A DNA stretch of 55,640 nt from Solirubrobacterales bacterium (GTDB lineage Bacteria; Actinomycetota; Thermoleophilia; Solirubrobacterales; 70-9): the NCBI GenBank assembly GCA_017304845.1, contig JAFKLL010000022.1, positions 1-55,640 on the forward strand, in the 5' to 3' direction. Numbering within the stretch: position 1 is the stretch's first letter; each line of letters opens with the position of its first letter. Position numbers and translations under genes: made by a program. The notes beneath the pieces are model-generated. The model searched no databases, was not told the origin of the DNA, and was given only the letters and a program-made list of their open reading frames with translations. This document shows positions 1-8,350 of this stretch, piece after piece.

Positions 1-378
1 ACCGTCGACGTCGACGGTGCCGAAGGCGTCCGGGCCGGAGCGGAGGCCCTCGACCACCAGGGCCCGGCCACGCTCGACCGCGGCCCCGGTCGCGGCGCTG
101 AGGAGCTGGATGAAGTAGTCGAAGTCACCGAGCCCGAAGGGCGTCTCCTGGCTGGACGAGACGACGATCCCGAGCAGGCCGGACTTGCCGGAGACGAGGT
201 TGCGGGCGTTCACGTTGGGGCGGTAGCCGAGCTCTTCGGCGATCGCCGCGATCCGGCTCCTGGTCTCGTCCGGCAGCCGTCCCTTGCCGCTCAGCGCATG
301 CGAGACGGTGGTCGGCGACACCCCCGCTGCGGCGGCCACGTCCCTGATCCCGACTCGTTCGATTCCAGTTTCGCCCAC
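1..378 (-). CDS. LacI-family transcriptional regulator (N-terminal part, cut by window edge)
   Basis: The first 126 codons are visible; the rest lies beyond the left edge. The N-terminus carries a typical LacI helix-turn-helix (IRDVAAAAGVSPTTVSHAL, about residues 9-27), then the hinge-region helix (NARNLVSGKSGLLGIVV) and the start of the periplasmic-binding-protein-like effector domain. I chose the GTG at 378-376 because it opens the frame just before the helix-turn-helix; no strong ribosome site is seen. It is divergent from the ureohydrolase operon, and two identical AACGTT-centred palindromes lie between them, so it very probably represses that operon and perhaps itself. The inducer is unknown, presumably the substrate of the neighbouring hydrolases. 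Confidence 0.9.
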   Translation of the reverse strand, partial: MGETGIERVGIRDVAAAAGVSPTTVSHALSGKGRLPDETRSRIAAIAEELGYRPNVNARNLVSGKSGLLGIVVSSSQETPFGLGDFDYFIQLLSAATGAAVERGRALVVEGLRSGPDAFGTVDVDG

Positions 379-401
379 AGCGAGATCATAGAACCAATCG
401 C

Positions 402-429
402 TTGACACGGAAAAACGTTTTTGTTAGAA
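402..429 (+). promoter_or_regulatory. Probable sigma70-type promoter of the ureohydrolase operon
   Basis: TTGACA at 402-407 is a perfect -35 box. TTAGAA at 424-429, 16 bases on, is a plausible -10. The first LacI-type palindrome occupies the spacer, a classic place for repression by occlusion. Confidence 0.6.
411..422. promoter_or_regulatory. LacI-type operator O1 (AAAAACGTTTTT)
   Basis: A perfect 12-bp palindrome with the central CG step typical of LacI/GalR operators. It sits between the -35 and -10 boxes of the operon promoter and 33 bases from the start of the divergent LacI gene. Confidence 0.7.
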
Positions 430-446
430 GTTTTCTCAGAGGGCGC

Positions 447-458
447 AAAAACGTTTTT
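447..458. promoter_or_regulatory. LacI-type operator O2 (AAAAACGTTTTT)
   Basis: A second copy of the same 12-bp palindrome, 36 bp centre to centre from the first, just downstream of the predicted transcription start. Partly symmetric flanks (GCGC on the left, TTTGCGC on the right) extend it. Two equal sites about 3.5 helical turns apart suggest cooperative binding. Confidence 0.7.
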
Positions 459-485
459 CTTTGCGCATTTAGAGAAGGAGGAGCA

Positions 486-1475
486 ATGAGCGGGACCGAG
501 GCGAAAGCGATCGGCAATGACGACCCCACCATGTGGAGCAGCCTGCTCCACGCCGGACTGAGCAACTCGTTCCTCCGGCTTCCACACGTCCCGGCCCAGG
601 CCGAGGCGTTGCGCGAGTACGGCGCCAAGGCCGCGATCTACGGGATCCCGTTCGACGCGACCAACATCAGCCGGACCGGAGCCAACTACGGGCCGCGAGG
701 CATCCGCGACGTGTCCTGCCAGTTCCTGACCTTCAACGCGACGCTCGGCTTCGACCTGCTCGAAGCGCTGAACCCGGTCGACGCCGGCGACACCGACATC
801 GTCCTCGCCAACGCCGAGAAGACCTTCGCTCGCGCCCAGGCGGACCTCGGCGAGATCATCGCCTCCGGGGCCCTCCCCGTCACCCTCGGCGGCGACCACT
901 CGATCACCATCCCCGCCGCCCGGGCGATCTCCGCCGCCCACGACGACCCCGGTCTGGTCCTGGTCGACATGCACCTCGACACCGCCCCCGACGTCGGCGG
1001 CGAGCTGCTCAACCACTGCTGCCCGATCACCCGCGCCGTCGACGCCGGCTTCGACCCCGAGAAGATCGCCCTGGTCGGCATCTCCGGCTGGATGAACCCG
1101 AAGACCGAGCTCCAGTACTGCCGCGACCACGGCATCACCGTGATCTGGCTCGAGGAGATCTGGGAGCACGGAACCCGCTGGGCCGCCGACAAGGCCCGCG
1201 AGGTGGCCGGGGCCGGCGACGGGATCTACCTCTCCTTCGACGTCGACTCGCTCGACGCCGCCCACGCTCCCGGCACCTGCTGCCCGAGCCCGGGCGGGCT
1301 GACCAGCCGCGAGGCGATCGAGCTGGTCCGCGGAGTCTCCTCCGGCGGCCTGCTCGGAGTGGACGTGGTCGAGGTCGCCCCCAGCCTCGACCCCACCCCG
1401 GCGACCGCCCTGATCGGCGGCCGGATCGCGCTGGAGGCCATGGCCTTCCACGCGGGAGCGTCCGAGCTCCGATGA
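486..1475 (+). CDS. Agmatinase/ureohydrolase-family protein
   Basis: A 329-residue member of the arginase/agmatinase/formiminoglutamase superfamily, binuclear-metal enzymes that hydrolyse guanidino compounds to urea plus an amine. Metal-binding motifs are present: GGDHS at 135-139, DMHLD at 161-165 (usual form DAHxD) and SFDVD at 250-254. The segment after the last motif reads DAAHAPGTCCPSPGG instead of the usual DPxxxPGTG, so the substrate may not be agmatine; guanidine, guanidinobutyrate or another guanidino acid are alternatives. The ATG at 486 follows a strong AAGGAGGAG site at 475-483; the frame stays open upstream but would cover the operators. It overlaps the next gene by ATGA and is under the LacI-operator promoter. 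Confidence 0.85.
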   Translation: MSGTEAKAIGNDDPTMWSSLLHAGLSNSFLRLPHVPAQAEALREYGAKAAIYGIPFDATNISRTGANYGPRGIRDVSCQFLTFNATLGFDLLEALNPVDAGDTDIVLANAEKTFARAQADLGEIIASGALPVTLGGDHSITIPAARAISAAHDDPGLVLVDMHLDTAPDVGGELLNHCCPITRAVDAGFDPEKIALVGISGWMNPKTELQYCRDHGITVIWLEEIWEHGTRWAADKAREVAGAGDGIYLSFDVDSLDAAHAPGTCCPSPGGLTSREAIELVRGVSSGGLLGVDVVEVAPSLDPTPATALIGGRIALEAMAFHAGASELR

Positions 1476-2263
1476 AGGTCGCGCTTGCCCAGCTGAACCC
1501 GGCGTCCGACGTGGCGCGAGACAGCGATACGGCAGGCGCCGTGATCGACTCCCTGCCCGGGACCGATCTGATCCTCTTCCCGGAGCTCTTCCTCGGCGGC
1601 TACGACACCGAGGATCCGGGATCCCATGCCGCGCGGCCGGACGGCCCGGAGCTGGCCACGGTGGGCGCGGCCTGCGCCCGGGCCGGAGCGGCCGCGGTGA
1701 TCGGCTTCACCGAGCCGCTCGGCGAGGGCCGCTTCGCCAACTCGGCCGCCTGCTTCGAGCGGGACGGCAGCCTGGCCGGCGTCTACCGCAAGACCCACCT
1801 CTTCGGGGCCGCCGAGCGGGCCACCTTCGCCGCCGGCGACTCGATGAACGTGGTCCGGCTCGCCGACCACCGGGTCGGGCCGCAGATCTGCTTCGACGTC
1901 GAGTTCCCCGAGCCATCCCGGCTGATGGCCGTGAGCGGCGCCGACCTGCTGGCCACGATCTCGGCCAACATGACCCCCTACGCCGCCGATCATCGGCTGG
2001 CCGCCCGGGCGCGCGCGCTCGACAACCGTCTCCATCACCTGTACGTCAACCGGATCGGCCATGAGTCCGGCTTCGACTTCGTCGGCGAGTCCTGCGTGAT
2101 CGACCCGACCGGCACGGTCGTGGCCGAACTGGGTACCGACGAGGGCATCCTCGAGCACGAGCTCGAGGACGTGAGCGTCGGCGTCGATTCCGCCTATCTA
2201 GACCACATCCATCCCCGACTGAACGTCATCGTCCAAGACAACGCCAACGGAGGAGAGGTATGA
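1472..2263 (+). CDS. Carbon-nitrogen hydrolase (nitrilase superfamily)
   Basis: A 263-residue amidase of the nitrilase superfamily with the Glu-Lys-Cys triad visible: E38 in FPELF, K107 in YRKTHLF and C140 in QICFDVEFPE. Family members cleave non-peptide C-N bonds (N-carbamoylputrescine, omega-amides, beta-ureidopropionate). It is coupled by 4-base ATGA overlaps to the ureohydrolase upstream and the permease downstream, so the three are surely one operon. A reasonable inference is that it handles an amide or carbamoyl intermediate, or a second nitrogen source, in the same pathway. The exact substrate cannot be read from sequence. Confidence 0.87.
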   Translation: MKVALAQLNPASDVARDSDTAGAVIDSLPGTDLILFPELFLGGYDTEDPGSHAARPDGPELATVGAACARAGAAAVIGFTEPLGEGRFANSAACFERDGSLAGVYRKTHLFGAAERATFAAGDSMNVVRLADHRVGPQICFDVEFPEPSRLMAVSGADLLATISANMTPYAADHRLAARARALDNRLHHLYVNRIGHESGFDFVGESCVIDPTGTVVAELGTDEGILEHELEDVSVGVDSAYLDHIHPRLNVIVQDNANGGEV

Positions 2264-3876
2264 GTACCGAAAGCGGAGGGTCCCCGGCTCTCTTCACCCG
2301 CAAGGCCACCGGCCTGGTGCGAGAAGCGAAGACCCGGGATGCGCTGTTCTACAACCTGCTCTGGTCGAGCGTCGCTCTGACCTTTGCGTTCTACTGGCTG
2401 TTCTTCGCCTTCTATCCGGGGGCCAACCCGTACCTCGGCATCCTGATCGCGGCCGGCCTCGGCCTGCCGGGCTCGTTCCTGTACGCGATGCTGACCCAGA
2501 TCATGCCCCGCACGGGCGGCGACTACGTCTTCAACAGCCGCGCCCTCCACCCCAGCATCGGGTTCGCCGGGAACTTCAGCTACTGCTTCTGGCTGGCGAT
2601 CGTGATCGGCGTCTACACCACGTACTTCGCCGCCTACGGGATGGGCGCCTGGGGCCGGATGATGTCCGGCTTCACCGGGGCCGACGGCTGGCTCAGCTTC
2701 GGCGACTGGTTCTCGACCGACTGGGGCCTCTTCATCACCGGCACGGTCGCCCTGCTGCTCTCCGCCGCGCTCTTCATCCGCGGCGGGACCCGGCTCTTCT
2801 TCAAGGTCCAGGCGATCGGCTTCGTCATCTACGTGGTCGGCGCCTTCCTGCTGCCGATCCTGGTCGGCCTGTTCCAGAGCCAGACCGGCTTCCTCGCCGC
2901 CTTCAACGACTACGGCGCCAACCTCGGTGTCAGCGACGCGGTCGGCGCGCTCAAGACCTCGGCCAACGACGCCGGCTACGCCTCCTCCGGATTCGATTTC
3001 GAGGCGACCGTGAAGTCCGTCTCGATCTTCTGGTTCATCTTCGGCTTCATCTACTCGAGCAACTACTTCGCCGGCGAGATCCGGGTCACCAGGGGCACCC
3101 ACCTGAAGTCGATGCCGGGCGCGGTCCTGCTCGTCGTCATCGCCCTGCTGCTCCTGCTGCCGTCCTTCCTCGGCCTGATCGACTACGACTTCAACGGCAT
3201 GCTCGGCTTCGCCGATCCGGCCGCCTACGGTTTCACCGCCGGCGCGCCCGCATACCCGGAGTTGATGGCGATCGCCTCCAACAGCCCGGTCTTCGGCACG
3301 GTCATCATCCTCGGCTTCGCGCTCGGGCTGCTGCTCTGGCTGCCGCAGACGCTGCTGCTGGTCTCCCGCAGCATGTTCGCCTGGTCCTTCGACCGGATCA
3401 TGCCCGAGAAGCTCTCCTACGTCGAGCCGCGCTCGCGCTCGCCGCTGGTGGCGATCGGCGTGATGCTCCTGCTGAGCATCGGCAGCACCGCGATCTACGC
3501 CTTCACCGACTGGTTCAGCGCGGTCTCGGTCCTGCTCGGCCTCTCGCTCACCCTGCTGATCACCTCGGTCTCCGGGATCCTGCTGCCCTTCCGGCAGCCG
3601 GCCATGGTCGAAGGCTCGCCCTACAACCGCCGCGTGCTCGGCGTCCCGCTGATCTCCCTGGTCGGCTTCCTCGCCCTGCTCGGGTTCGGGACCGCGATCG
3701 GGATCATCCTCTGGGACGAGGGTTCCGGCGCCAGCCTCAGCGCCAACCCCGGCAAGTTGAAGCTGGCCCTGCTGGTCTACGTGGTCGCCTTCGCGATCTA
3801 CTGGATCGCCCGTGCCGTCCGCAAGAGCCAGGGCATCGACCTCTCGCTCTCCCACCGGGAGCTGCCGCCCGAATGA
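2260..3876 (+). CDS. APC-superfamily amino acid/amine permease
   Basis: A 538-residue polytopic membrane protein with about 12 hydrophobic segments. The region around residues 75-100 (TQIMPRTGGDYVFNSR, then HPSIGF) is the conserved APC motif after the first helices. It probably imports the amine, amino acid or guanidino compound used by the two hydrolases encoded upstream; GGAGGAGAGG at 2249-2258 is its ribosome site and the start overlaps the previous stop (ATGA). Cytoplasmic N-terminus of about 25 polar residues and a basic C-terminus. Transport direction and substrate are inferred from context only. Confidence 0.87.
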   Translation: MSTESGGSPALFTRKATGLVREAKTRDALFYNLLWSSVALTFAFYWLFFAFYPGANPYLGILIAAGLGLPGSFLYAMLTQIMPRTGGDYVFNSRALHPSIGFAGNFSYCFWLAIVIGVYTTYFAAYGMGAWGRMMSGFTGADGWLSFGDWFSTDWGLFITGTVALLLSAALFIRGGTRLFFKVQAIGFVIYVVGAFLLPILVGLFQSQTGFLAAFNDYGANLGVSDAVGALKTSANDAGYASSGFDFEATVKSVSIFWFIFGFIYSSNYFAGEIRVTRGTHLKSMPGAVLLVVIALLLLLPSFLGLIDYDFNGMLGFADPAAYGFTAGAPAYPELMAIASNSPVFGTVIILGFALGLLLWLPQTLLLVSRSMFAWSFDRIMPEKLSYVEPRSRSPLVAIGVMLLLSIGSTAIYAFTDWFSAVSVLLGLSLTLLITSVSGILLPFRQPAMVEGSPYNRRVLGVPLISLVGFLALLGFGTAIGIILWDEGSGASLSANPGKLKLALLVYVVAFAIYWIARAVRKSQGIDLSLSHRELPPE

Positions 3877-3922
3877 GCCTGGCCACCCGACAAGCCGCGA
3901 TCGACAGCGAGAAAGGAGCCTG

Positions 3923-4900
3923 ATGGGTCTGTTCGGAGGAAAGCGCTCGAAGGAGAAGCCGGTGCGGCTGTTCTACGCATCCGACATCCACGGCACCGAG
4001 GTGCTCTGGCGGAAGTTCCTCAACGCGGCGCGCTCCTACGAGTCGGACGTCCTCGTCATGGGGGGTGACCTGACCGGCAAGGCGGTCATCCCCCTGGTCG
4101 AGAAGGAGGGCGGCTACGAGGTCGAGCTTTTCGGCGAGCGCCAGTGGGTGCAGGGCGAGGAGGAGGTGGCCGAGCTGGAACGCCAGGTCCGCGGCAAGGG
4201 CATGTACCCGCACCGGATGACCTCCGACGAGGTCTCGCGGGTCGCCGCGATGTCGGTCGACGAACGCGAGGACTGGTTCGCGGTGGTGATGCTCGAGACC
4301 TTCGAGCAGTGGCTGGCCCTGGCCGGCGAGCGGCTCGAGGGCACCGACGTCCGCTGCTTCGTGATGCCGGGCAACGACGATCCGCCGGGCGTGGCCGAGG
4401 CGATCGTCACCTCCCCCGGGGTCGAGGCCTGCGACGGCGAGCTGGTCGAGTTCAACGGCTACTCGATGGTCTCGCTCGGCTACTCGAACCCGACCCCGTT
4501 CGACTCCCCGCGCGAGCTGCCGGAGGACGAGATCTACCGCCGGGTCAGCGCCCTGGCCGACCAGGCGCCGGACATCTCGCGCTGCGTGTTCAACCTCCAC
4601 GTGCCGCCCTACGACTCCCAGCTGGACACGGCGCCCGAGCTCGACGAAGATCTCCAGGTGGTGATGGCCGGATCGGAACCGAAGCAGATCCCCGTCGGAT
4701 CGACCGCGGTGCGAGAGCTGATCGAGGAGTACCAGCCGCTGCTCAGCCTCCACGGCCACGTCCACGAGAGCGCCGGGGCCACCCGGATCGGGCGCACCCT
4801 GGCGATCAACCCGGGCAGCGACTACCACACGGGTCGCATCTCGGGCTGCCTTCTGGCCCTGCGCGGCGAAGACGTGAAGCACCAGTTCGTAAACGGATGA
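3923..4900 (+). CDS. Metallophosphoesterase (calcineurin-like)
   Basis: A 325-residue cytoplasmic phosphoesterase with the full metal-ligand set: DIH (D21, H23), GGD (D49), GND (N151, D152; a variant of GNHD), H226 in NLHVPP, and the terminal GHVH at 278-281. An insert of about 75 residues (60-135) separates the second and third motifs. The ATG at 3923 follows GAAAGGAG at 3911-3918. It starts 46 bases after the permease stop, so it may be read from the same promoter, and it overlaps the following nucleotidyltransferase-fold gene by ATGA. Substrate unknown; a link to the amine pathway is not evident. Confidence 0.85.
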   Translation: MGLFGGKRSKEKPVRLFYASDIHGTEVLWRKFLNAARSYESDVLVMGGDLTGKAVIPLVEKEGGYEVELFGERQWVQGEEEVAELERQVRGKGMYPHRMTSDEVSRVAAMSVDEREDWFAVVMLETFEQWLALAGERLEGTDVRCFVMPGNDDPPGVAEAIVTSPGVEACDGELVEFNGYSMVSLGYSNPTPFDSPRELPEDEIYRRVSALADQAPDISRCVFNLHVPPYDSQLDTAPELDEDLQVVMAGSEPKQIPVGSTAVRELIEEYQPLLSLHGHVHESAGATRIGRTLAINPGSDYHTGRISGCLLALRGEDVKHQFVNG

Positions 4901-5664
4901 CGGGAATGACGATGACGGCCGAGACGATCCAGGAAGACATTCAGCTCGAGGCGCGACGGATCTTGGACGCGGCCGCCGAGCGTGGCTTGCGGGTGAAGCT
5001 GCTGGGCGGGGTCGCGATCCGGATCGCCCTGGGCGACCGCTTCCCGGCCGCCCTCGATCGCGAGTACGGCGACATCGACCTGTTCACGACCAAGAGCCAC
5101 TGCTCCGGGGTCGAGTCGATGCTGGCCGAGATCGGCTGGGAGCCCGCCGCCCAGTTCAACGCGATCAACGGCAGCCGCCGCCTGCTCTTCTCCGACCCCG
5201 GCTCGGAACGGAAGATCGACGTCTTCATCGACGACTTCGAGATGTGCCACAGGTTGCCGCTCAAGAAGCGGTTCGACCTGCCCGGCGACACGCTCGACCC
5301 GGCCGACCTGCTGCTGACCAAGCTCCAGATCATCGAGCTGAACGCCAAGGACCGGGGCGACGCCTACGCGATCCTGAGCGTCTTCCCCGTCACCGAGGGA
5401 GCCGAGGGGATCGACCTCGGCTGGATCGGGGATCTCACCGGCAAGGACTGGGGGCTCCAGCACACTCTCGAGCTGAACCTGGGGCGCCTGCGCGAAGGTC
5501 TCACCAGCTCGCCGCTGACCGACGCCGAGCGGGCGACGGTGGCCGCTTCGATCGACCGGATCGAGGCCGGCATGAGCGAGGCGCCGAAGTCGCGCTCGTG
5601 GAAGCTGCGGGACCGGGTCGGCGAACGCAAGAAGTGGTACGACGAGCCCGAGGAGATCGACTGA
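4897..5664 (+). CDS. Nucleotidyltransferase-fold protein, coupled to the phosphoesterase
   Basis: 255 residues. The N-terminal half shows the pattern of a minimal nucleotidyltransferase: LLGGVAIRI (GG at 37-38), then DIDLF (D59, D61) and a third acidic strand KIDVFI (D108). This resembles the AbiEii/MNT-like group rather than polymerases. The C-terminal 80 residues are helical and charged and match nothing I recognise. The start codon overlaps the stop of the metallophosphoesterase (ATGA), so the two products are made together. It could modify a protein, RNA or small molecule, or be a catalytically weak relative. Confidence 0.7.
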   Translation: MTGMTMTAETIQEDIQLEARRILDAAAERGLRVKLLGGVAIRIALGDRFPAALDREYGDIDLFTTKSHCSGVESMLAEIGWEPAAQFNAINGSRRLLFSDPGSERKIDVFIDDFEMCHRLPLKKRFDLPGDTLDPADLLLTKLQIIELNAKDRGDAYAILSVFPVTEGAEGIDLGWIGDLTGKDWGLQHTLELNLGRLREGLTSSPLTDAERATVAASIDRIEAGMSEAPKSRSWKLRDRVGERKKWYDEPEEID

Positions 5665-5689
5665 GCGGTCGGTCCCGGGCCGCGCTCAG
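5661..5689. terminator. Possible bidirectional terminator between convergent genes
   Basis: Inverted repeat CTGAGCG (5661-5667) / CGCTCAG (5683-5689) with a GC-rich loop. It contains both facing stop codons. The stem is short and has no T-tract, so confidence is low. Confidence 0.35.
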
Positions 5690-7089
5690 CGGCCGATGTG
5701 GAAGCCGATCAACTCCGGGATGCGGCTGATCGTGGCGCTGATCGGATCGGGCTGACGGCCCTCCATCTCGGCGTCCTCCTTGCGGCCGATCGCCTCCCGG
5801 ATCACCGTGCCGCCGATCCAGCGGAACGGCTCCGGCGGGACCTTGGTCAGCGCTTCGACCGGCTCGACGAAGGGCAGGGTGCCGTAGCCGTCGCGGCGGT
5901 CGAGGACCAGCGAGGCGAGCGTGCGGCCGACCATCTGCGAGGGGCCGACCCCGTTGCCGGTGTACCCGAAGGCGGCGAAGGCGCGCCCGGAAGGCAGCGA
6001 GACGACATGCGGAAGGTGGGTCGCGGAGGCGTCGATCGGCCCGCCCCAGGCGTACTCGATCCGCCGGTCGGCGAGGGCCGGGAAGTACGTGCGCAGGCTC
6101 TCGATAACCCCGGCGATCACCTCGGGGTCGACCTCGGCCCGGCCGAAGCGGCGGGCCCCGGCGACGATCCTGCCGCCGCCCCAGCCGAAGGCGATCCGCC
6201 CGTCGGGGGTGGTGCGGAAGTAGTTGAGCAAGGAGCGGCAGTCGCTGATCGCCTCGCCGCCCGTCCAGCCGATCTCCTCGACCACGTCGGGCACCGGCTC
6301 GGTGATCACCATGTGGCTGGAGGCCAGGGTCACGTTCTGGCGGAGCGGCGAGCCGTGGCCGGCCAGGGCCGGGCCGTTGGCCAGCACCAGCCGATCGGCC
6401 TTGATCCGCCCGCCGGGGGTGGTCGCGACCACCCCCGGCGGGCGATCCTCGATCCGGGTCACCGGGCTCTCCTCGAACAGCGAGACCCCGCTGCGGAGCA
6501 GGGCCGCGCGGATGCCGAAGCCGAGCCGGGCCGGCTGCACCGTGGCCGCCATCCGGTAGTGGACGCCGCCCCGGAAGGCCGGGGAGTCGCAGATCGCCTT
6601 CATCGCCTCGGCGTCGAGCACGGTGATCTCGTCCTCGATGCCGACCGCGCGGATCGCCTCGACGTCCTTGTCCCAGCCGTCGTCCTGGAACGGCGCGGTC
6701 GAGACGTTTACGTATCCGGCCAGGCGATACCAGGCGTCGACGCCCTGTTCCTCGCAGAACTCGCCGATCTGGACCACCGAGCGCTCGGCCGCCCGGGCCA
6801 GGTCCAGCGCGGGCCCCTGCCCGTACCGCTCGACCAGGCTGGCGAAGCTGATCCACATCGCGTCGGCGAAGCCGCCGTTGCGCCCGCTGGGGCCGTGGCC
6901 GATCCGCTGCGCCTCGACCAGCCCGATCTTCAGGTCCGGGTCGCTCTGGGCGAGATGCCAGGCGGTCCACATGCCGGTGAAGCCGCCACCGACGATGAGC
7001 ACGTCGAAGCGATGCTCCCCGCTGAGCGGCGGTTCGGGGTCCGGGGATCCGGCCTCGTGAATCCAGTATCCGTACGCCTTGTGGATCAC
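5686..7089 (-). CDS. FAD-dependent oxidoreductase, DAO family (amine oxidase-like)
   Basis: 467 residues. An ADP-binding Rossmann motif (DVLIVGGGFTGMWTAWHL, glycines at 34-39) starts near residue 29, and GPSGRNGGFADAMW is the second FAD-contact motif of the glycine/D-amino-acid oxidase family. The closest recognisable relatives are oxidases of the gamma-glutamylputrescine oxidase type, so it may deaminate the amine released by the ureohydrolase encoded by the convergent operon. That link rests on proximity and family. The GTG start lies 9 bases after a TAGCCT hexamer, suggesting a leaderless message. Alternative: sarcosine/N-methyl amino acid oxidase. Confidence 0.85.
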   Translation of the reverse strand: MIHKAYGYWIHEAGSPDPEPPLSGEHRFDVLIVGGGFTGMWTAWHLAQSDPDLKIGLVEAQRIGHGPSGRNGGFADAMWISFASLVERYGQGPALDLARAAERSVVQIGEFCEEQGVDAWYRLAGYVNVSTAPFQDDGWDKDVEAIRAVGIEDEITVLDAEAMKAICDSPAFRGGVHYRMAATVQPARLGFGIRAALLRSGVSLFEESPVTRIEDRPPGVVATTPGGRIKADRLVLANGPALAGHGSPLRQNVTLASSHMVITEPVPDVVEEIGWTGGEAISDCRSLLNYFRTTPDGRIAFGWGGGRIVAGARRFGRAEVDPEVIAGVIESLRTYFPALADRRIEYAWGGPIDASATHLPHVVSLPSGRAFAAFGYTGNGVGPSQMVGRTLASLVLDRRDGYGTLPFVEPVEALTKVPPEPFRWIGGTVIREAIGRKEDAEMEGRQPDPISATISRIPELIGFHIGR

Positions 7090-7098
7090 GTAGGCCCC

Positions 7099-7104
7099 AG
7101 GCTA
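7099..7104 (-). promoter_or_regulatory. -10 element for the DAO-type oxidase (leaderless)
   Basis: TAGCCT on the minus strand, ending 9 bases before the GTG start; no ribosome site between. Confidence 0.45.
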
Positions 7105-7126
7105 CCCGGTCGCCCGGCCGGGCAGA

Positions 7127-8350
7127 TCAGGCCGGGCGCAGGCGCCTCGAGTCGCGGGTCGCGATCCACCAGGCGCCGAATGCCGCGACCAGCCCGGAGA
7201 CCGAGGCCAGGGCGAGCGCGAGACGCGGGTCGGCGGACTCTGAGATGAAGCCGACCAGCGGCCCGCCGATCGGGGTCGAGCCGAGGAAGACGACCGAGTA
7301 GAGGGCCATCACCCTCCCCCGCATCTCGGGGGTGACCGCGAGCTGGATGGTCGAGTTGATCGCCGCCGCGAACATGACCGAGGAGGCGCCGAGCAGGGCC
7401 AGGACCGGGATCTCGGCAGCCAGGCTGGGCATCACGGCCGCCGCCATCGCCAGGCCGCCGAAGGCCAGGGCCGAGGCGCCGATGACGCCCATGCCGGTCT
7501 TGCCGCGGGCGCCGGTGACCAGCGCCCCGATCACGGAGCCGAGCCCCATCGAGGAGACCAGGACCGCGTAGGAGCTGGCCCCGCCCTCGAAGGTGAGGCG
7601 GGCGAGCAGCGGCAGGATGACCTGGAAGTTGAGCCCGAGCGTGCCGACCACGGCCATCAGGAGCAGCGGCATCGCGAGCTCCGGCGTGTCGAGCACGTGA
7701 CGGACCGCCTCGCGGACCCTTCCCGGCTGGCGATCGACCTTGGGCGGCTCGGCCAGGCGCCGGGGATCCATGCCGTGGAGGGCCCAGATCATGACCAGGA
7801 AGGTGAGCGCGTTGAGCCCGAAGCAGGGGACGACGCCGACCGTGGCGATCAGGATGCCGGCCAGGGCCGGCCCGGCCACGCGGGCCGAGTGGACGATCAC
7901 GCTGTTGAGGCTGACCGCGTTGACGATCCGGTCGGGGCCGACCATCTCCATGACGAAGGCCTGGCGGGCCGGGTTGTCGACCGCGAGCAGGATCCCGCGG
8001 ATGAAGATCAGCACGAAGACCATCGCCGGGGTGACGACGCCGGTGGCGGCCACCGTGAACATCAGCAGCGGCGGGATCATCATCAGGGCCTGGGTCACCA
8101 TCAGCAGGTCTCGCTTGGCGAAGCGGTCGGCCAGCGAGCCGCCCCAGGCTCCCAGCACCATGATCGGCAGGAACTGCAGGGCGGTGGCGATGCCGACCGC
8201 GAAGCCGGAGCCGGTCAGGCTGAGGATCAGCCAGACCTCGGCCACGGTCTGCATCCAGTTCCCGGAGAGGGAGACGACCTGTCCCTTGAAGTAGCGGCGG
8301 TAGTTGGGGACCGAGAGGGAGTCGAAGGACCGCCGCAGGGCCGCGGTCAA
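7127..8350 (-). CDS. MFS transporter (exporter type)
   Basis: 407 residues with about 12 hydrophobic helices, beginning with a soluble stretch (SLSVPNYRRYFKGQVVSLSGNW) typical of the EntS-like MFS group, followed by an ADRFAKRD loop matching MFS motif A. It probably exports a drug, siderophore or metabolite. Its ATG overlaps the stop of the upstream MarR gene by 4 bases, so the regulator and pump form one operon, the common arrangement for MarR-controlled efflux. Confidence 0.85.
   Translation of the reverse strand: MTAALRRSFDSLSVPNYRRYFKGQVVSLSGNWMQTVAEVWLILSLTGSGFAVGIATALQFLPIMVLGAWGGSLADRFAKRDLLMVTQALMMIPPLLMFTVAATGVVTPAMVFVLIFIRGILLAVDNPARQAFVMEMVGPDRIVNAVSLNSVIVHSARVAGPALAGILIATVGVVPCFGLNALTFLVMIWALHGMDPRRLAEPPKVDRQPGRVREAVRHVLDTPELAMPLLLMAVVGTLGLNFQVILPLLARLTFEGGASSYAVLVSSMGLGSVIGALVTGARGKTGMGVIGASALAFGGLAMAAAVMPSLAAEIPVLALLGASSVMFAAAINSTIQLAVTPEMRGRVMALYSVVFLGSTPIGGPLVGFISESADPRLALALASVSGLVAAFGAWWIATRDSRRLRPA

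Noticed and set aside
291..1451. 386-codon minus-strand open frame across the ureohydrolase gene
   Set aside because: It reads antisense through a gene with clear ureohydrolase motifs; its translation is Gly/Asp/Val-rich low-complexity typical of GC-rich shadow frames.
2194..3855. 553-codon minus-strand open frame opposite the APC permease
   Set aside because: Translation is almost only Gly, Glu, Asp, Gln, Arg and Ala without hydrophobic core; the opposite strand encodes a recognised permease.
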